Assembly (NCBI RefSeq): GCF_004014715.1
Contig: NZ_CP034835.1
Location: 4,154,001-4,218,000, forward strand
DNA: 64,000 bases
Source of the DNA: Pseudoalteromonas sp. R3
Lineage (GTDB): Bacteria > Pseudomonadota > Gammaproteobacteria > Enterobacterales > Alteromonadaceae
Direction of reading: 5' to 3'
Shown: positions 30,240 to 39,000 of the stretch, piece after piece
Layout of the letters: the number at the start of each line of letters is the position of its first letter
How positions within the stretch are numbered: the stretch's first letter is position 1
Notes under the pieces: model-generated
Told to the model about the DNA's origin: nothing
What the model saw: only the letters and a program-made list of their open reading frames with translations
The model's database searches: none
Program-made: the position numbers and the translations under genes

Positions 30240-30373
30240 TCTGGCTCCACTGCAGTCAGTTTGATTCTGATTTCAAAATATGACTGCTAGACGAATGAAC
30301 ACGGCAAAAATCCAGCTTAGCGGGTAAAAAATGTGACTTTGAGCTAGGTACCTGAGTGGGCTGTACAGGGAGA

Positions 30374-30398
30374 GAAAAATGCCCGCTTACGCGGGCAT
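30374..30398 (-). terminator. Terminator of the TonB receptor gene
   Basis: On the minus strand ATGCCCGC-GTAA-GCGGGCAT (30379-30398) is followed by a T-run. It lies 15 bases past the receptor stop. Confidence 0.85.
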
Positions 30399-30412
30399 GA
30401 TAGGTTTACGAA

Positions 30413-32557
30413 TTAAAAGGTATAGCTGAACGAGATACCCATGCTTCTTGGGTCCGTGTAGTCACCGTAGATAAATACGTCTGAGCCGGTTACCCGACCT
30501 GCACTGATCAAGCTGTCATGATCGAAGGCATTATTTACATAAGCATCGATACGCCAGTTTTCCTCAACATAGGCGGCAGAGAAATGAAACTCGGCGTAGT
30601 CGCCTGCCAGGTGCTCAGCTTTTTCACCCAGCTTGCTGTAATACTCACCCACATAGTTGCTACGCGCCGTTAGTTGGAACTTATCTGTGGCCCAGAATTC
30701 CAGCCCTAATCCAGCCGTGATATCGGCCGCCATTGGCAGCGCTTTGTCACGTACTGTTGGGTTTTCAGCATTCGCTTCGTCAACCGTGCTGTCCATCCAG
30801 CCAAAGCTTGCTGACAAGGTCAGATCTGGGTTGATGGCATAGCGTGCTTCAGTTTCAAAGCCGGCGCTTTTTACTTTCGCCAGGTTAATAATGCTAAAGT
30901 CATTCGGGTTACCCGTTGGGCCGGTACCGTAATACTGGTAATCCTCGAAGTCATTGTAAAACACGTTTACCGCGAAGTTTAAATCACCGTCCATAAGCGT
31001 AGAGCGCAAGCCGACTTCGAAAGTATCGACATACTCTGGCTCAAAAGTGTAATTGCTCATGCTAAACCAGTGGAAGTCACCGCCGCCCGAGCTGTACCCT
31101 TTGCGGAAGCTGGCGTTGACTGTGATGTTATCGTTTAAATCGTGCAGATAGGCCAGTTTTGGCAGGTAAATGCGATTATCAACATCGGTGACAAATTCAA
31201 TATTAGGCATACCAAATCGCTTCGCCATTTCAGCGCCATCGAAGAATCGATACTGCTCTTCATCCTCGATTCGACCACCAAGGACCACACGGCCCTGATT
31301 GCTCACCTTGATGGTTGCCTCACCATAGATTGCCTGGTTTTCACTGTCATCAGTCCCTTTGTAGTAACCTTCACGGAAGAAAGTCTGGTCGCGATCATTC
31401 ATGTACAAACCCAGATAACCACTGACAGTCTCATTACCCGCAAAGCTCACCTTCGCATCATAGGTTTTGCCACTGTCATTCATGATGACATACCAGGGCT
31501 CAGGATACTGTCTGAACTCATAACGGTAGTCGGTATCTGACAACATGATTTCAAGGTTAATCGCATCATTTATCTCATAGCGGGTGCGTAACGACCAACG
31601 GTCATATTCTGTGTCTTTATCACGCGCATACGAGCCTGCGACTGGACCCGCGGGTGTTGGTACCACCTGATAAGACACAACACGGTCTGATAACTGCGGA
31701 CCAATTTTGGTATTTTCCGGATCATTGCCATTTAATACCGGTCCCTGGAAGCCCCAATGACGCTCACCGGTTTCTTCACTGCGCGAATAATGCAGCAGCA
31801 TATCCAGACCACTGAGTGCAGCGGGTTGCCATTTTAGCTTGATGTCCATGCGGGTATCTTCAAGCTCTTTTGGATTAAATGGATACACCACCAGAGGAGA
31901 GGTGCCTTTATAATCCATGTACGACTCACCTTCGTTACGCTGAACGGTGGCGCGCAGTGCAAGCTGATCTTCCAGCAGTGGCACAGAGACCATACCCGAC
32001 AGTTCCGTGTTTTCGTTCAGGTCTGAATAGCCAATACGGGTTGCGGCTTCAAAGTCAGTCAGTGAGGGCTCTTTGGTCTTGATGTAAACAATACCACCGA
32101 TGCTGTTGCGGCCACTGTTTGACGATTGTGGACCACGCAGTACTTCGATTTGCTCAACGTCCCACAGGCCAAAATCACCGCTTAGCTTGGCAACAAACGG
32201 GTCTGAAACACCGTCACGCATAACAGATACACGTGGCTTAGCGCCTGATGAAAAAGAACTAAAGCCTTGCGATACACCTTCACCTTGCAAGCCACGGATC
32301 GTCGGCAAGCTATCCGTAAATACAACGTTTGCAATACCTGATAAGGCATCCAGCAAGGAGTTAACCTGACCACTTTTCAGTTGCTCTTGATCAATAACGG
32401 CAATGGATGACGTGGTGTCTTTTAGTGAACGTTGGGTGTTTTCACCATACACGACTATCTGTTCAATCGACTTCAGGTCTTCTTTACTATCGTCTGCCAT
32501 AACGGCATTGGAAACGGCGAGTGCGAGCGGTAGTAAGCTGTATTTGAGTGGGTTCAT
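30413..32557 (-). CDS. TonB-dependent siderophore receptor
   Basis: The 714-residue protein has a signal peptide (SLLPLALAVSNAVMA, cleaved near residue 22), a TonB-box-like EQIVVYG, a plug domain (residues ~35-165; SLLDALSGIANVVF, PTIRGLQGEG, VEQIEVLRGPQSSNSGRNSIGG) and a 22-strand-type barrel ending in Phe (GISFSYTF). It would carry the ferric siderophore over the outer membrane, powered by TonB. It lacks the extra N-terminal signalling domain of FpvA/FecA-type receptors, so it probably does not signal to the ECF sigma factor. AGGA precedes ATG 32557. A strong Fur box lies 64 bases upstream, so it is expected to be induced by iron starvation. Confidence 0.93.
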   Translation of the reverse strand: MNPLKYSLLPLALAVSNAVMADDSKEDLKSIEQIVVYGENTQRSLKDTTSSIAVIDQEQLKSGQVNSLLDALSGIANVVFTDSLPTIRGLQGEGVSQGFSSFSSGAKPRVSVMRDGVSDPFVAKLSGDFGLWDVEQIEVLRGPQSSNSGRNSIGGIVYIKTKEPSLTDFEAATRIGYSDLNENTELSGMVSVPLLEDQLALRATVQRNEGESYMDYKGTSPLVVYPFNPKELEDTRMDIKLKWQPAALSGLDMLLHYSRSEETGERHWGFQGPVLNGNDPENTKIGPQLSDRVVSYQVVPTPAGPVAGSYARDKDTEYDRWSLRTRYEINDAINLEIMLSDTDYRYEFRQYPEPWYVIMNDSGKTYDAKVSFAGNETVSGYLGLYMNDRDQTFFREGYYKGTDDSENQAIYGEATIKVSNQGRVVLGGRIEDEEQYRFFDGAEMAKRFGMPNIEFVTDVDNRIYLPKLAYLHDLNDNITVNASFRKGYSSGGGDFHWFSMSNYTFEPEYVDTFEVGLRSTLMDGDLNFAVNVFYNDFEDYQYYGTGPTGNPNDFSIINLAKVKSAGFETEARYAINPDLTLSASFGWMDSTVDEANAENPTVRDKALPMAADITAGLGLEFWATDKFQLTARSNYVGEYYSKLGEKAEHLAGDYAEFHFSAAYVEENWRIDAYVNNAFDHDSLISAGRVTGSDVFIYGDYTDPRSMGISFSYTF

Positions 32558-32620
32558 TGTTTCATCCTAGTTGTATTTATGACACCCAGACGAACTCCCC
32601 CCGCACAAATTTAGTACGAA

Positions 32621-32635
32621 TTATAATAATTATCA
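32621..32635. promoter_or_regulatory. Fur box of the TonB receptor gene
   Basis: TTATAATAATTATCA matches 13 of 14 fixed positions of TGATAATnATTATCA. It sits 64-78 bases upstream of the receptor start, in the right place to block the promoter. Confidence 0.85.
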
Positions 32636-32683
32636 AAAAGATAACTTAAGCTGTATTTGTTGGTAAATTTGCTACTCAACTGT

Positions 32684-33154
32684 TTACTTTTGAGGCACGG
32701 GTTGGTGCAATTTCATCTCCAGTAAACAAGGTGTGAATCCCGCTTTTTCATAAGCACGAATAGCGGCTACATTGTCGCTATATACGTCTAAATAAAAATC
32801 ACATACTGACTGCTGATTACACCAATCCATCAGCTTTGTCATGATCTGCTGATTGAGCCCTTTGCCACGATGCTGGGGGTGCACGTACATAAAGCCCAGA
32901 TAGCCATGTTGTGCATGGTCAAGTTGCGCCTTGGACTGGCGGATTTGGGCATAGCCTGTTGCGATGATGCTTCCATCAATTGTGCCAACAATAAGGTAAC
33001 TATGCTCATCATTCAGTAGGGCTGGTAAATCATAGTAGTGTGCATTGTCTGCTTTAATGGCAGCGTTGAAAGGACGCTCAGCCTCAATGACGGCTTGTTC
33101 CAGTTGTTCAAGGCGTGGAATATCTTCGGGAGTAGCAACTCGTATCTGCATCAA
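32684..33154 (-). CDS. GNAT-family N-acetyltransferase
   Basis: The 156-residue protein is a single GNAT domain: MQIRVATPEDIPRLEQLE at the start, GYLGFMYVHPQHRGKGLNQQIM (the acetyl-CoA Q/RxxGxG/A loop) at ~94-115 and DVYSDNVAAIRAYEKAGF near 125-140. The substrate cannot be read from sequence. It is upstream of and on the same strand as the TonB receptor but is separated by 126 bases that contain the receptor's Fur box, so it is not clearly part of the siderophore pathway. A role in acetylating a siderophore amine is possible but unsupported. Confidence 0.85.
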   Translation of the reverse strand: MMQIRVATPEDIPRLEQLEQAVIEAERPFNAAIKADNAHYYDLPALLNDEHSYLIVGTIDGSIIATGYAQIRQSKAQLDHAQHGYLGFMYVHPQHRGKGLNQQIMTKLMDWCNQQSVCDFYLDVYSDNVAAIRAYEKAGFTPCLLEMKLHQPVPQK

Positions 33155-33251
33155 AGTACCTGTTGGTGTTAATTAAAAATGACGCTCTACTGTCTCACAA
33201 TCAGGGAACAGGATGCAAAGGTGCGGCACAGCGAGACCGAATCTGAATAAG

Positions 33252-33284
33252 AAAAAAGCCACCTGGTTTTACCCGAGATGGCTT
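33252..33284 (-). terminator. Terminator of the lipoprotein gene
   Basis: On the minus strand AAGCCATCT pairs imperfectly with AGGTGGCTT and is followed by TTTTTT. It is about 40 bases past the lipoprotein stop. Confidence 0.75.
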
Positions 33285-33325
33285 ACTAACACTACAAAAA
33301 TGGTTAGGCTCGATCTGTACTTCGC

Positions 33326-34726
33326 TTAGTGGTCGTGATTGTGCCCCTCTTCACTCTTGGCGATGCCAAGCCACACAAGTTTATTCGGTATCACATCCAG
33401 TTCGATGGTCTGTACCAGTTCACCTGTCTCCAGATCGTACTTTTTAATTTGTTTCGCTATCGGGTCAGTTACAAACACAGCCTCTTCGGCATAGGAGAGC
33501 GCCAGTGAAAAGCTATGATCTTTAGGCATATCTTTTAAATCGGCAGCCGTTACCACCACTTCATGCGCCACTTCCCAATGATGTTCACCCTGGTGTTCAC
33601 TGCTTTGTTCTGCTTCATGCTCGTGCCCTGACAGAATGCTCAGCTTACCCGCACTGTCGAGTGTCACTATATGCTCACCATCATGGCTAAAGCCAAAATA
33701 GCTCAGGCGATGATTATCAGTGACCTGCCACTCCAGCGCTTCCAGCTCCCCATCTTCGGGGTGCACCATAAACAACTGATTGCTCGCGCTTGCGATGAAC
33801 TGCTCCTGCGCGTGATGTCCTTTTAATGCGCCAACACGCATACCCTCTGTGAAGCTGCCTGGATTAGCCACTTTAGCAGCACTAAACGACTCACCCTGTT
33901 GCGTGATAATGGCAACACCATCACCACACCCAAATGCAATGGTGGTGTCGTTTTGCGCACTGCCGTGCAGCGCAGGACAAGTCACATCAAACACCTTATC
34001 CTGATCGAAATGGTCATCATGTGCATGGTATAAAGCAATTTGTGACGGCAAGGTCGAATCGCTCTCGCTATCACGTAACGTGCTGATCAGATACTCGCCT
34101 CTTGCCTGAGCTGCACCATGCATGTGCGTGCTGTAATTCAGCTTAACAACTTGGCTGCGCTCACCGCTGATCTGCGCTTCGCCAAACATAGCGACAGATG
34201 CTGTTTTCTGAGTGTCTGCATCGCCATCAGAGAAGACGGCAATCCCGCCTTCATTCACAGTAACATGAGTCGGCTTAGTTGATGTCAGCTGCAAAGACAC
34301 ATTACCAGGAGCGTCTTCATGATTGTGAAAATGGTCACCATGGGCTTCTTTGTAGAGGCCGCTGTCAACAAACTCCACTATGCCCTGTTCACGCTGGACC
34401 AAAATAGCATAGCGATGATTTTCAGACCCATAGGCATATTGTGGCGCATACGTCAGGCCCACAGATCCGATCAGGCTTTGCTCTGCTGCTGAGTAAATAT
34501 TGACAACGTTGCTCTCGCTACTGGTGACCAGCAAGCGACCCGCGACATCTTTGATTTCTTCGTCATGGTCGTGCGTCTCCTCACCCGCTTTATTTTCGCC
34601 TTCCGTTACCGATTCATCAGAAGACACTGCCTGTTGCGTTTTAGATACCTGATGGTCTGTACCACCACATGCCGACAACAAGATTGCAGATACGGCTGCA
34701 GCCAATACTTTTGCTCTGAAAATCAT
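33326..34726 (-). CDS. His-rich periplasmic lipoprotein, AztD-like zinc chaperone
   Basis: Starting at ATG 34726 (a TTG lies one codon earlier) the protein has 466 residues, with a lipoprotein signal ending in LLSACGG. A short acidic/His stretch (EETHDHDEE) follows, then a long beta-rich body that looks like a propeller, and the C-terminus is EEGHNHDH. The block KEAHGDHFHNHEDAP and the layout around it recall AztD, a periplasmic zinc chaperone; the match is from memory and not certain. Two Zur-like operators stand immediately upstream, which supports a zinc role. It lies between the receptor and the siderophore genes but has its own promoter and terminator. It could bind zinc or another metal at the outer or inner membrane. 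Confidence 0.65.
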   Translation of the reverse strand: MIFRAKVLAAAVSAILLSACGGTDHQVSKTQQAVSSDESVTEGENKAGEETHDHDEEIKDVAGRLLVTSSESNVVNIYSAAEQSLIGSVGLTYAPQYAYGSENHRYAILVQREQGIVEFVDSGLYKEAHGDHFHNHEDAPGNVSLQLTSTKPTHVTVNEGGIAVFSDGDADTQKTASVAMFGEAQISGERSQVVKLNYSTHMHGAAQARGEYLISTLRDSESDSTLPSQIALYHAHDDHFDQDKVFDVTCPALHGSAQNDTTIAFGCGDGVAIITQQGESFSAAKVANPGSFTEGMRVGALKGHHAQEQFIASASNQLFMVHPEDGELEALEWQVTDNHRLSYFGFSHDGEHIVTLDSAGKLSILSGHEHEAEQSSEHQGEHHWEVAHEVVVTAADLKDMPKDHSFSLALSYAEEAVFVTDPIAKQIKKYDLETGELVQTIELDVIPNKLVWLGIAKSEEGHNHDH

Positions 34727-34749
34727 CAATACTACTCTATGGTTAATAC

Positions 34750-34762
34750 GTTATACTGTAAC
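34750..34762. promoter_or_regulatory. Zur-like operator 1
   Basis: GTTATACTGTAAC matches 12 of 13 positions of the GTTATAnTATAAC core recognised by the zinc repressor Zur. It lies 24 bases before the lipoprotein start. Confidence 0.65.
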
Positions 34763-34771
34763 AATACGGGG

Positions 34772-34787
34772 ATGTTATAATATCACA
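34772..34787. promoter_or_regulatory. Zur-like operator 2
   Basis: ATGTTATAATATCACA is, from memory, the same as the core of the E. coli znuA/znuCB operator. It stands 22 bases (two helical turns) from operator 1, centre to centre about 24 bases, as expected for paired Zur dimers. Confidence 0.75.
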
Positions 34788-34881
34788 AAACCAAACGCAA
34801 GAGCCGAACTCTGTAAAGTGTGTTTTTCAGACAAATTTCAGGGAGAGGAAAGGTAACGGGCAATACCCCACTACCTTGTTA

Positions 34882-35041
34882 TACCAATTTGTTTAATTAA
34901 GTGTTCTATTTTGAGGCGAGAAAATAGGGTCGATAACGAGGCAAAAATTTTGCTATTCAGTTGTTCTAAATGAGAAATTTTTAACACCGTTAGCGTCATA
35001 TTTGCTCCTTCAAATTGAACAGGTATTAAGTGAAATTGGTA
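34882..35041. mobile_element. MITE with IS630-like ends
   Basis: This ~160-base element starts TACCAATTTGTTTAATTAAG and ends TTAAGTGAAATTGGTA, so the outer nine bases are perfect inverted repeats. The interior is partly self-complementary and has no gene. The outer bases match the ends of the IS630 element at 56281-57389 (TACCAATTTGATTAAATT), which suggests that a transposase of this type moved it. It lies six bases past the stop of the formyltransferase gene and may also act as its terminator. Confidence 0.7.
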
Positions 35042-35047
35042 TTATTA

Positions 35048-35917
35048 TCATGCAGGCTCGGCGTCAACTGCTACAGGCTTGGGTAAGCGTTGTTCTGCCA
35101 GCAACTTCAGGCCGTTGATCATGGCGGGGAATAGGCTCTGCTGGAAGTTGTTCCAGCGCATCTCGATAATAGTGTCGTCCGGATTAATGTGGGTATTCAT
35201 CACATCGGTGATCACCGGCCCTGAATCTATTCCCTGATCAATGTAGTGAAAGGAAGCGCCTGTCTTATCTATCACCGGAACGCTTACGGTTTCTCTCGTC
35301 GCCCAATTAGTGACTTTCTGGCCACGTGCCCCGTAAAGCGCATCCAAAGTCGCGGTCGCACCGCGGCGCTGATAAGGTGAATCTGCTCGCGTGATCCCTG
35401 GATGAATATTCACTATTTTATTGTGGTATTTGCTGTGCGCACTGGCTAAGTCGTCCAGGATAAGGATGAGCCCATCCAGCAAAACAACATCGGCCTCAAG
35501 TGCATCCAGCTGCGCTTCCAGTTGTGCCTCAAACTCTTTTTTGCCAGCCACCCGCTCAGGTGAATTCAGCGGTGTTTTGCGATAGCTCGATGGAATATTC
35601 TGCAGTAGCTCATCCACTGGCTGCCCCTGAATGTTAAGTGACTCCGGGTAGATCCAGGGACCTTTGGAGGTTCCTCGCTCCAGGCCATAGTCTTGCAGCT
35701 TGCGCTGATCAGGTCCATGACTCAGATCATCATCGAAAATTACAGCTTTCAGAGCGTACTGCTTACCCAAAGAGGTTGTATTAAGTTGCTCCACCAGATG
35801 CTCAAGCGGAGACATCATGTAGCGCTGCTCCCCTTTGTACTCAACCATACGTCCAGCCTGATCGGCCGCCGCATTGCGTAGCGAGCAGATATATATCAAG
35901 TTCAATGTTTTCATCAT
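35048..35917 (-). CDS. N5-hydroxyornithine formyltransferase (PvdF-like)
   Basis: The 289-residue protein begins KTLNLIYICSLRNAAADQAG, the signature of PvdF, which formylates N5-hydroxyornithine from N10-formyl-tetrahydrofolate. The formyltransferase core shows VNIHPGITRADSPYQRRGA (the catalytic Asn/His region), and a later GASFHYIDQGIDSGP block with the conserved His and Asp. Together with the hydroxylase at 8741 it would supply formyl-hydroxyornithine for the two DGEVCGGVT A domains. ATG 35917 and ATG 35914 are adjacent; no strong ribosome-binding site is visible. It lies 135 bases beyond the PKS terminator, so it may be transcribed partly by read-through or from its own promoter. Confidence 0.93.
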   Translation of the reverse strand: MMKTLNLIYICSLRNAAADQAGRMVEYKGEQRYMMSPLEHLVEQLNTTSLGKQYALKAVIFDDDLSHGPDQRKLQDYGLERGTSKGPWIYPESLNIQGQPVDELLQNIPSSYRKTPLNSPERVAGKKEFEAQLEAQLDALEADVVLLDGLILILDDLASAHSKYHNKIVNIHPGITRADSPYQRRGATATLDALYGARGQKVTNWATRETVSVPVIDKTGASFHYIDQGIDSGPVITDVMNTHINPDDTIIEMRWNNFQQSLFPAMINGLKLLAEQRLPKPVAVDAEPA

Positions 35918-36003
35918 TTATCCAGATTATTATTTATCTTCGCGCTGTACATCTGCTGCACAGTGCACTTGTAAGACGCTCGCTATCGGTGTTTTTTTAA
36001 CGC

Positions 36004-36029
36004 AAAAACGGCCTCACCAGGAGACCGTT
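36004..36029 (-). terminator. Terminator behind the PKS gene
   Basis: On the minus strand AACGG-TCTC...-CCGTT (36007-36029, one mismatch) is followed by TTTTT. It ends the acylase-MbtH-FAAL/NRPS-PKS operon. Confidence 0.75.
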
Positions 36030-36052
36030 ATCTGAGATCTGACTAAACTGAA

Positions 36053-39000
36053 TTATTGCTGTAGCTGAGCCACCAGCTGTTCTTCAATCATATATGCCAG
36101 GTTATCTATGGTCGGATCTTCAAAAAAGGCGGCAGGTTCCAGTTCAACACTGAACATTTGCTTAGCCTTCGCCAGCATCTGAATGGCCACCAGAGAATCT
36201 CCCCCCAACTCCAGCAGGCTGTCAAAAATACCGATTTCGTCAAAACCCAGATACTCAGCCCACAACGCAGCCAGTTTATGTTCCAGTTCACTTTCCGGTG
36301 CTTCGAATTCGACCGCCAGCTCCGGGCGAGCATGACCTTTTGGCTTGTTTAAGCGCGTGAGAATAGCCTGCTCGGTGGCGCGTGTTGCACTGACAAGTTG
36401 TGTCCACTCAGTGCTGGCGCAGTACACCTGCGGCTGTGCAACACCGATGGCTTTATCGAACAACTGACAAGCTGCATCTGGCGTCAGACCCAGCCCGTCC
36501 GCCAACTCAATATTGGCAGCCATACCGGTACTTTGCCACGCATCCCAGTTCAGTACTTTCACTGCAAAAGGATGTGACTGCTGCGCGACGGCGTCCAAAT
36601 AACTGTTTGCTGCACAATAATCACTCTGAGCCATGGCACCGAGTACGGAAGCCAAAGAAGAGCACAACACCATAGTGTCCAGCTCAGACTCTGCGAACAA
36701 GGTCAGCAGGTTTTGCGTTCCCTGTACTTTCGCCGCCGTACTCTGCAGGACTTGCTCTGCGCTTAGCTGAGTAACCAGCCCACCGCCTGGCAGACCAGCA
36801 GCATGTACCACCTGAGATATAGAAGAAAGTGGCATTGATGCCGCGTCGAGCGCCGCACGCATAGCCGCTAAATCAGTCACATCGGCACTGAGTACTTGCA
36901 GCTGTGGGCATCGGGCTTGAATATCGAGTAGTTGCTGAAAACGCGCACGTTGCTGTGGGGTTTGCTGCTCATCTTCCGCCAACTGCGCCCACTGTGCACT
37001 ATCAGCTAAGGACTGACGAGTCTGTAAGACTAAACTATGGCCCTGTTGCGCCAGATGTTTTGCCAGTGCCAGACCTACGCCACCTAACCCACCGGTGATT
37101 AAGGTACGTTGCGGCTTTGTCGTCTCTTTCACTGTGCCTGTTTGGTTACGCACAGCGCACTGAGACTGGGTAAATCGTTGTGTGCCACGATAAGCGATTT
37201 CACCACGGGCATGGACTAAATCTTCCTGGATTGCGGCTATCAGTGCAGGAGTCGGACTGGCCACCATCGCCTCGGTGAGTGCCAACACCTGACAACCTTG
37301 CTGTGCCTCTTCCAGCGGTGCCACACGTGTTAACCCAAGTACTGAGGCCTTGGCCGGATTGACGGTATCATCACCTAACACGTTAAAAAGATCGCTTGCC
37401 AAGACACTGAGTGGACGTCCGCCCAGAGACAGCAGCCACTGCAACACAGGCAGAAGTAAGTTGTATCCCAGTGTATCTGGCGAAAGTGCTGAAGTCAGAC
37501 GTGTATCAATTACCTGTTCGAACGACCCAATGGCCTCACCAAGTTGCGCCAACTGCTCGGTCGACCCCAAATCAAGTCGGTAAGCTTGTTCGTTAATGCG
37601 GCTAAAGGTCTCCCCCGGCCAAACCTGAGTGACCTTTACCCCAGCCTGATGCAAAGCTTCACTCAGCTGACTGACCAGTGGCGTGTCCGCCGCGATCAGC
37701 AGCAGATGTTTATCCTGCAAAGCACGGTTGGTTTGTGCAAACTCAACCGCTTGTTGCCATTGTGGTACATACAGCTGAGGCTCGGTATTCAGTGCATTGT
37801 CTGCTGAGAATGCGACTGTTTCGAATGGCTTAGACTCAACCCAAAATTCGCTATCTGCAAACACATATTCAGGCAAAATATTCGCCTGACCGTGCGGACG
37901 CGCTGTTACCTGTGACCAGTCGATGGCACACCCCAACTGCCAAAGCTTACCAAGGGTTTTAGCAAATGGTGGTAACGGCGCTTTGAGGTCGCGCGCATGA
38001 GACACCGAATGCAGTGCAACCACACTGTCGCCCAAAGTTTGTCTGGCAAGCTTTTGCAAGGTATCGCCAGGTCCGGCTTCGATGAGCACATCACATCGCT
38101 CAGCCAGCGCACTGACACCGCTCACAAAATTAACGGGCTGGCGGATATGATCTAACCAGTACTGAGCCGAGCAAGCCTGCTCTGCTGTGATCCAGGTGCC
38201 AGTCACATTCGACACAAACGGCGTGTGTGGCGCCTGAAGTGATGAGGTGCTCAACACCTGTTCTAATGTATCCGCAAACTCAGGCAATACAGCTTCAGTC
38301 AGATGGCTGTGGAAGGCATGAGAGACGTGAAGGCGGGTGGTCGCAATATCCGCCGCTTTGAGCTCGCCCTGGAGTGATTTTATTGCCTCGCGGGTACCAG
38401 CGACAACCGTATTGGTCGGGCTATTCAGCGCCGCAATATCCAGCTCCTCATTCAGGTAAGGCGCAACCGCCTTGCCATCAGCCATGACCGACAACATGCT
38501 GCCAGGAACCATGTTCTGCAATACCTCTCCACGCGCAGCCACCAGGTGCGTTGCCACCTCCAGGGTCATCACACCCGCCAGGCAGGCCGCAGCATATTCC
38601 CCAATGCTGTGTCCCAGCATCGCCGTGATGCGAACACCGTGTGCTTGATAAGCTTTCGCAGTCGCATAAGCCACCACAAACAAAGCAGGCTGAGTGATCC
38701 GAGTTTGATTGAGCAGTTGATTGGCCGTCAGGATCTCGTTGTCTGCTGGGCTAAATACACTGTTCAGCTCGGCGCTCAGCGCGTCCGGGAAGTATGTAAT
38801 CACCTCGTCAAATGCCGCCTTAAATGCAGGCACATCACGCAACAAAGGCTGAGCCATAGTGACATACTGAGACCCCTGCCCTGAAAACATGAGAGCCACT
38901 CGCGGCGCCGTCGCTTTGTCACCTTGCGGTTCACGTAGTAACTGAGCAATTGCCTGCTCAGCACTGTCAGCCACACATGCATAGCGTACAGCCAGAGCAC

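Noticed and set aside
35918..35960. GATAAATAATAATC-like stretch before the formyltransferase gene as a Fur box
   Set aside because: Only about 8 of 14 fixed positions match; much weaker than the boxes at 32621 and 48755.
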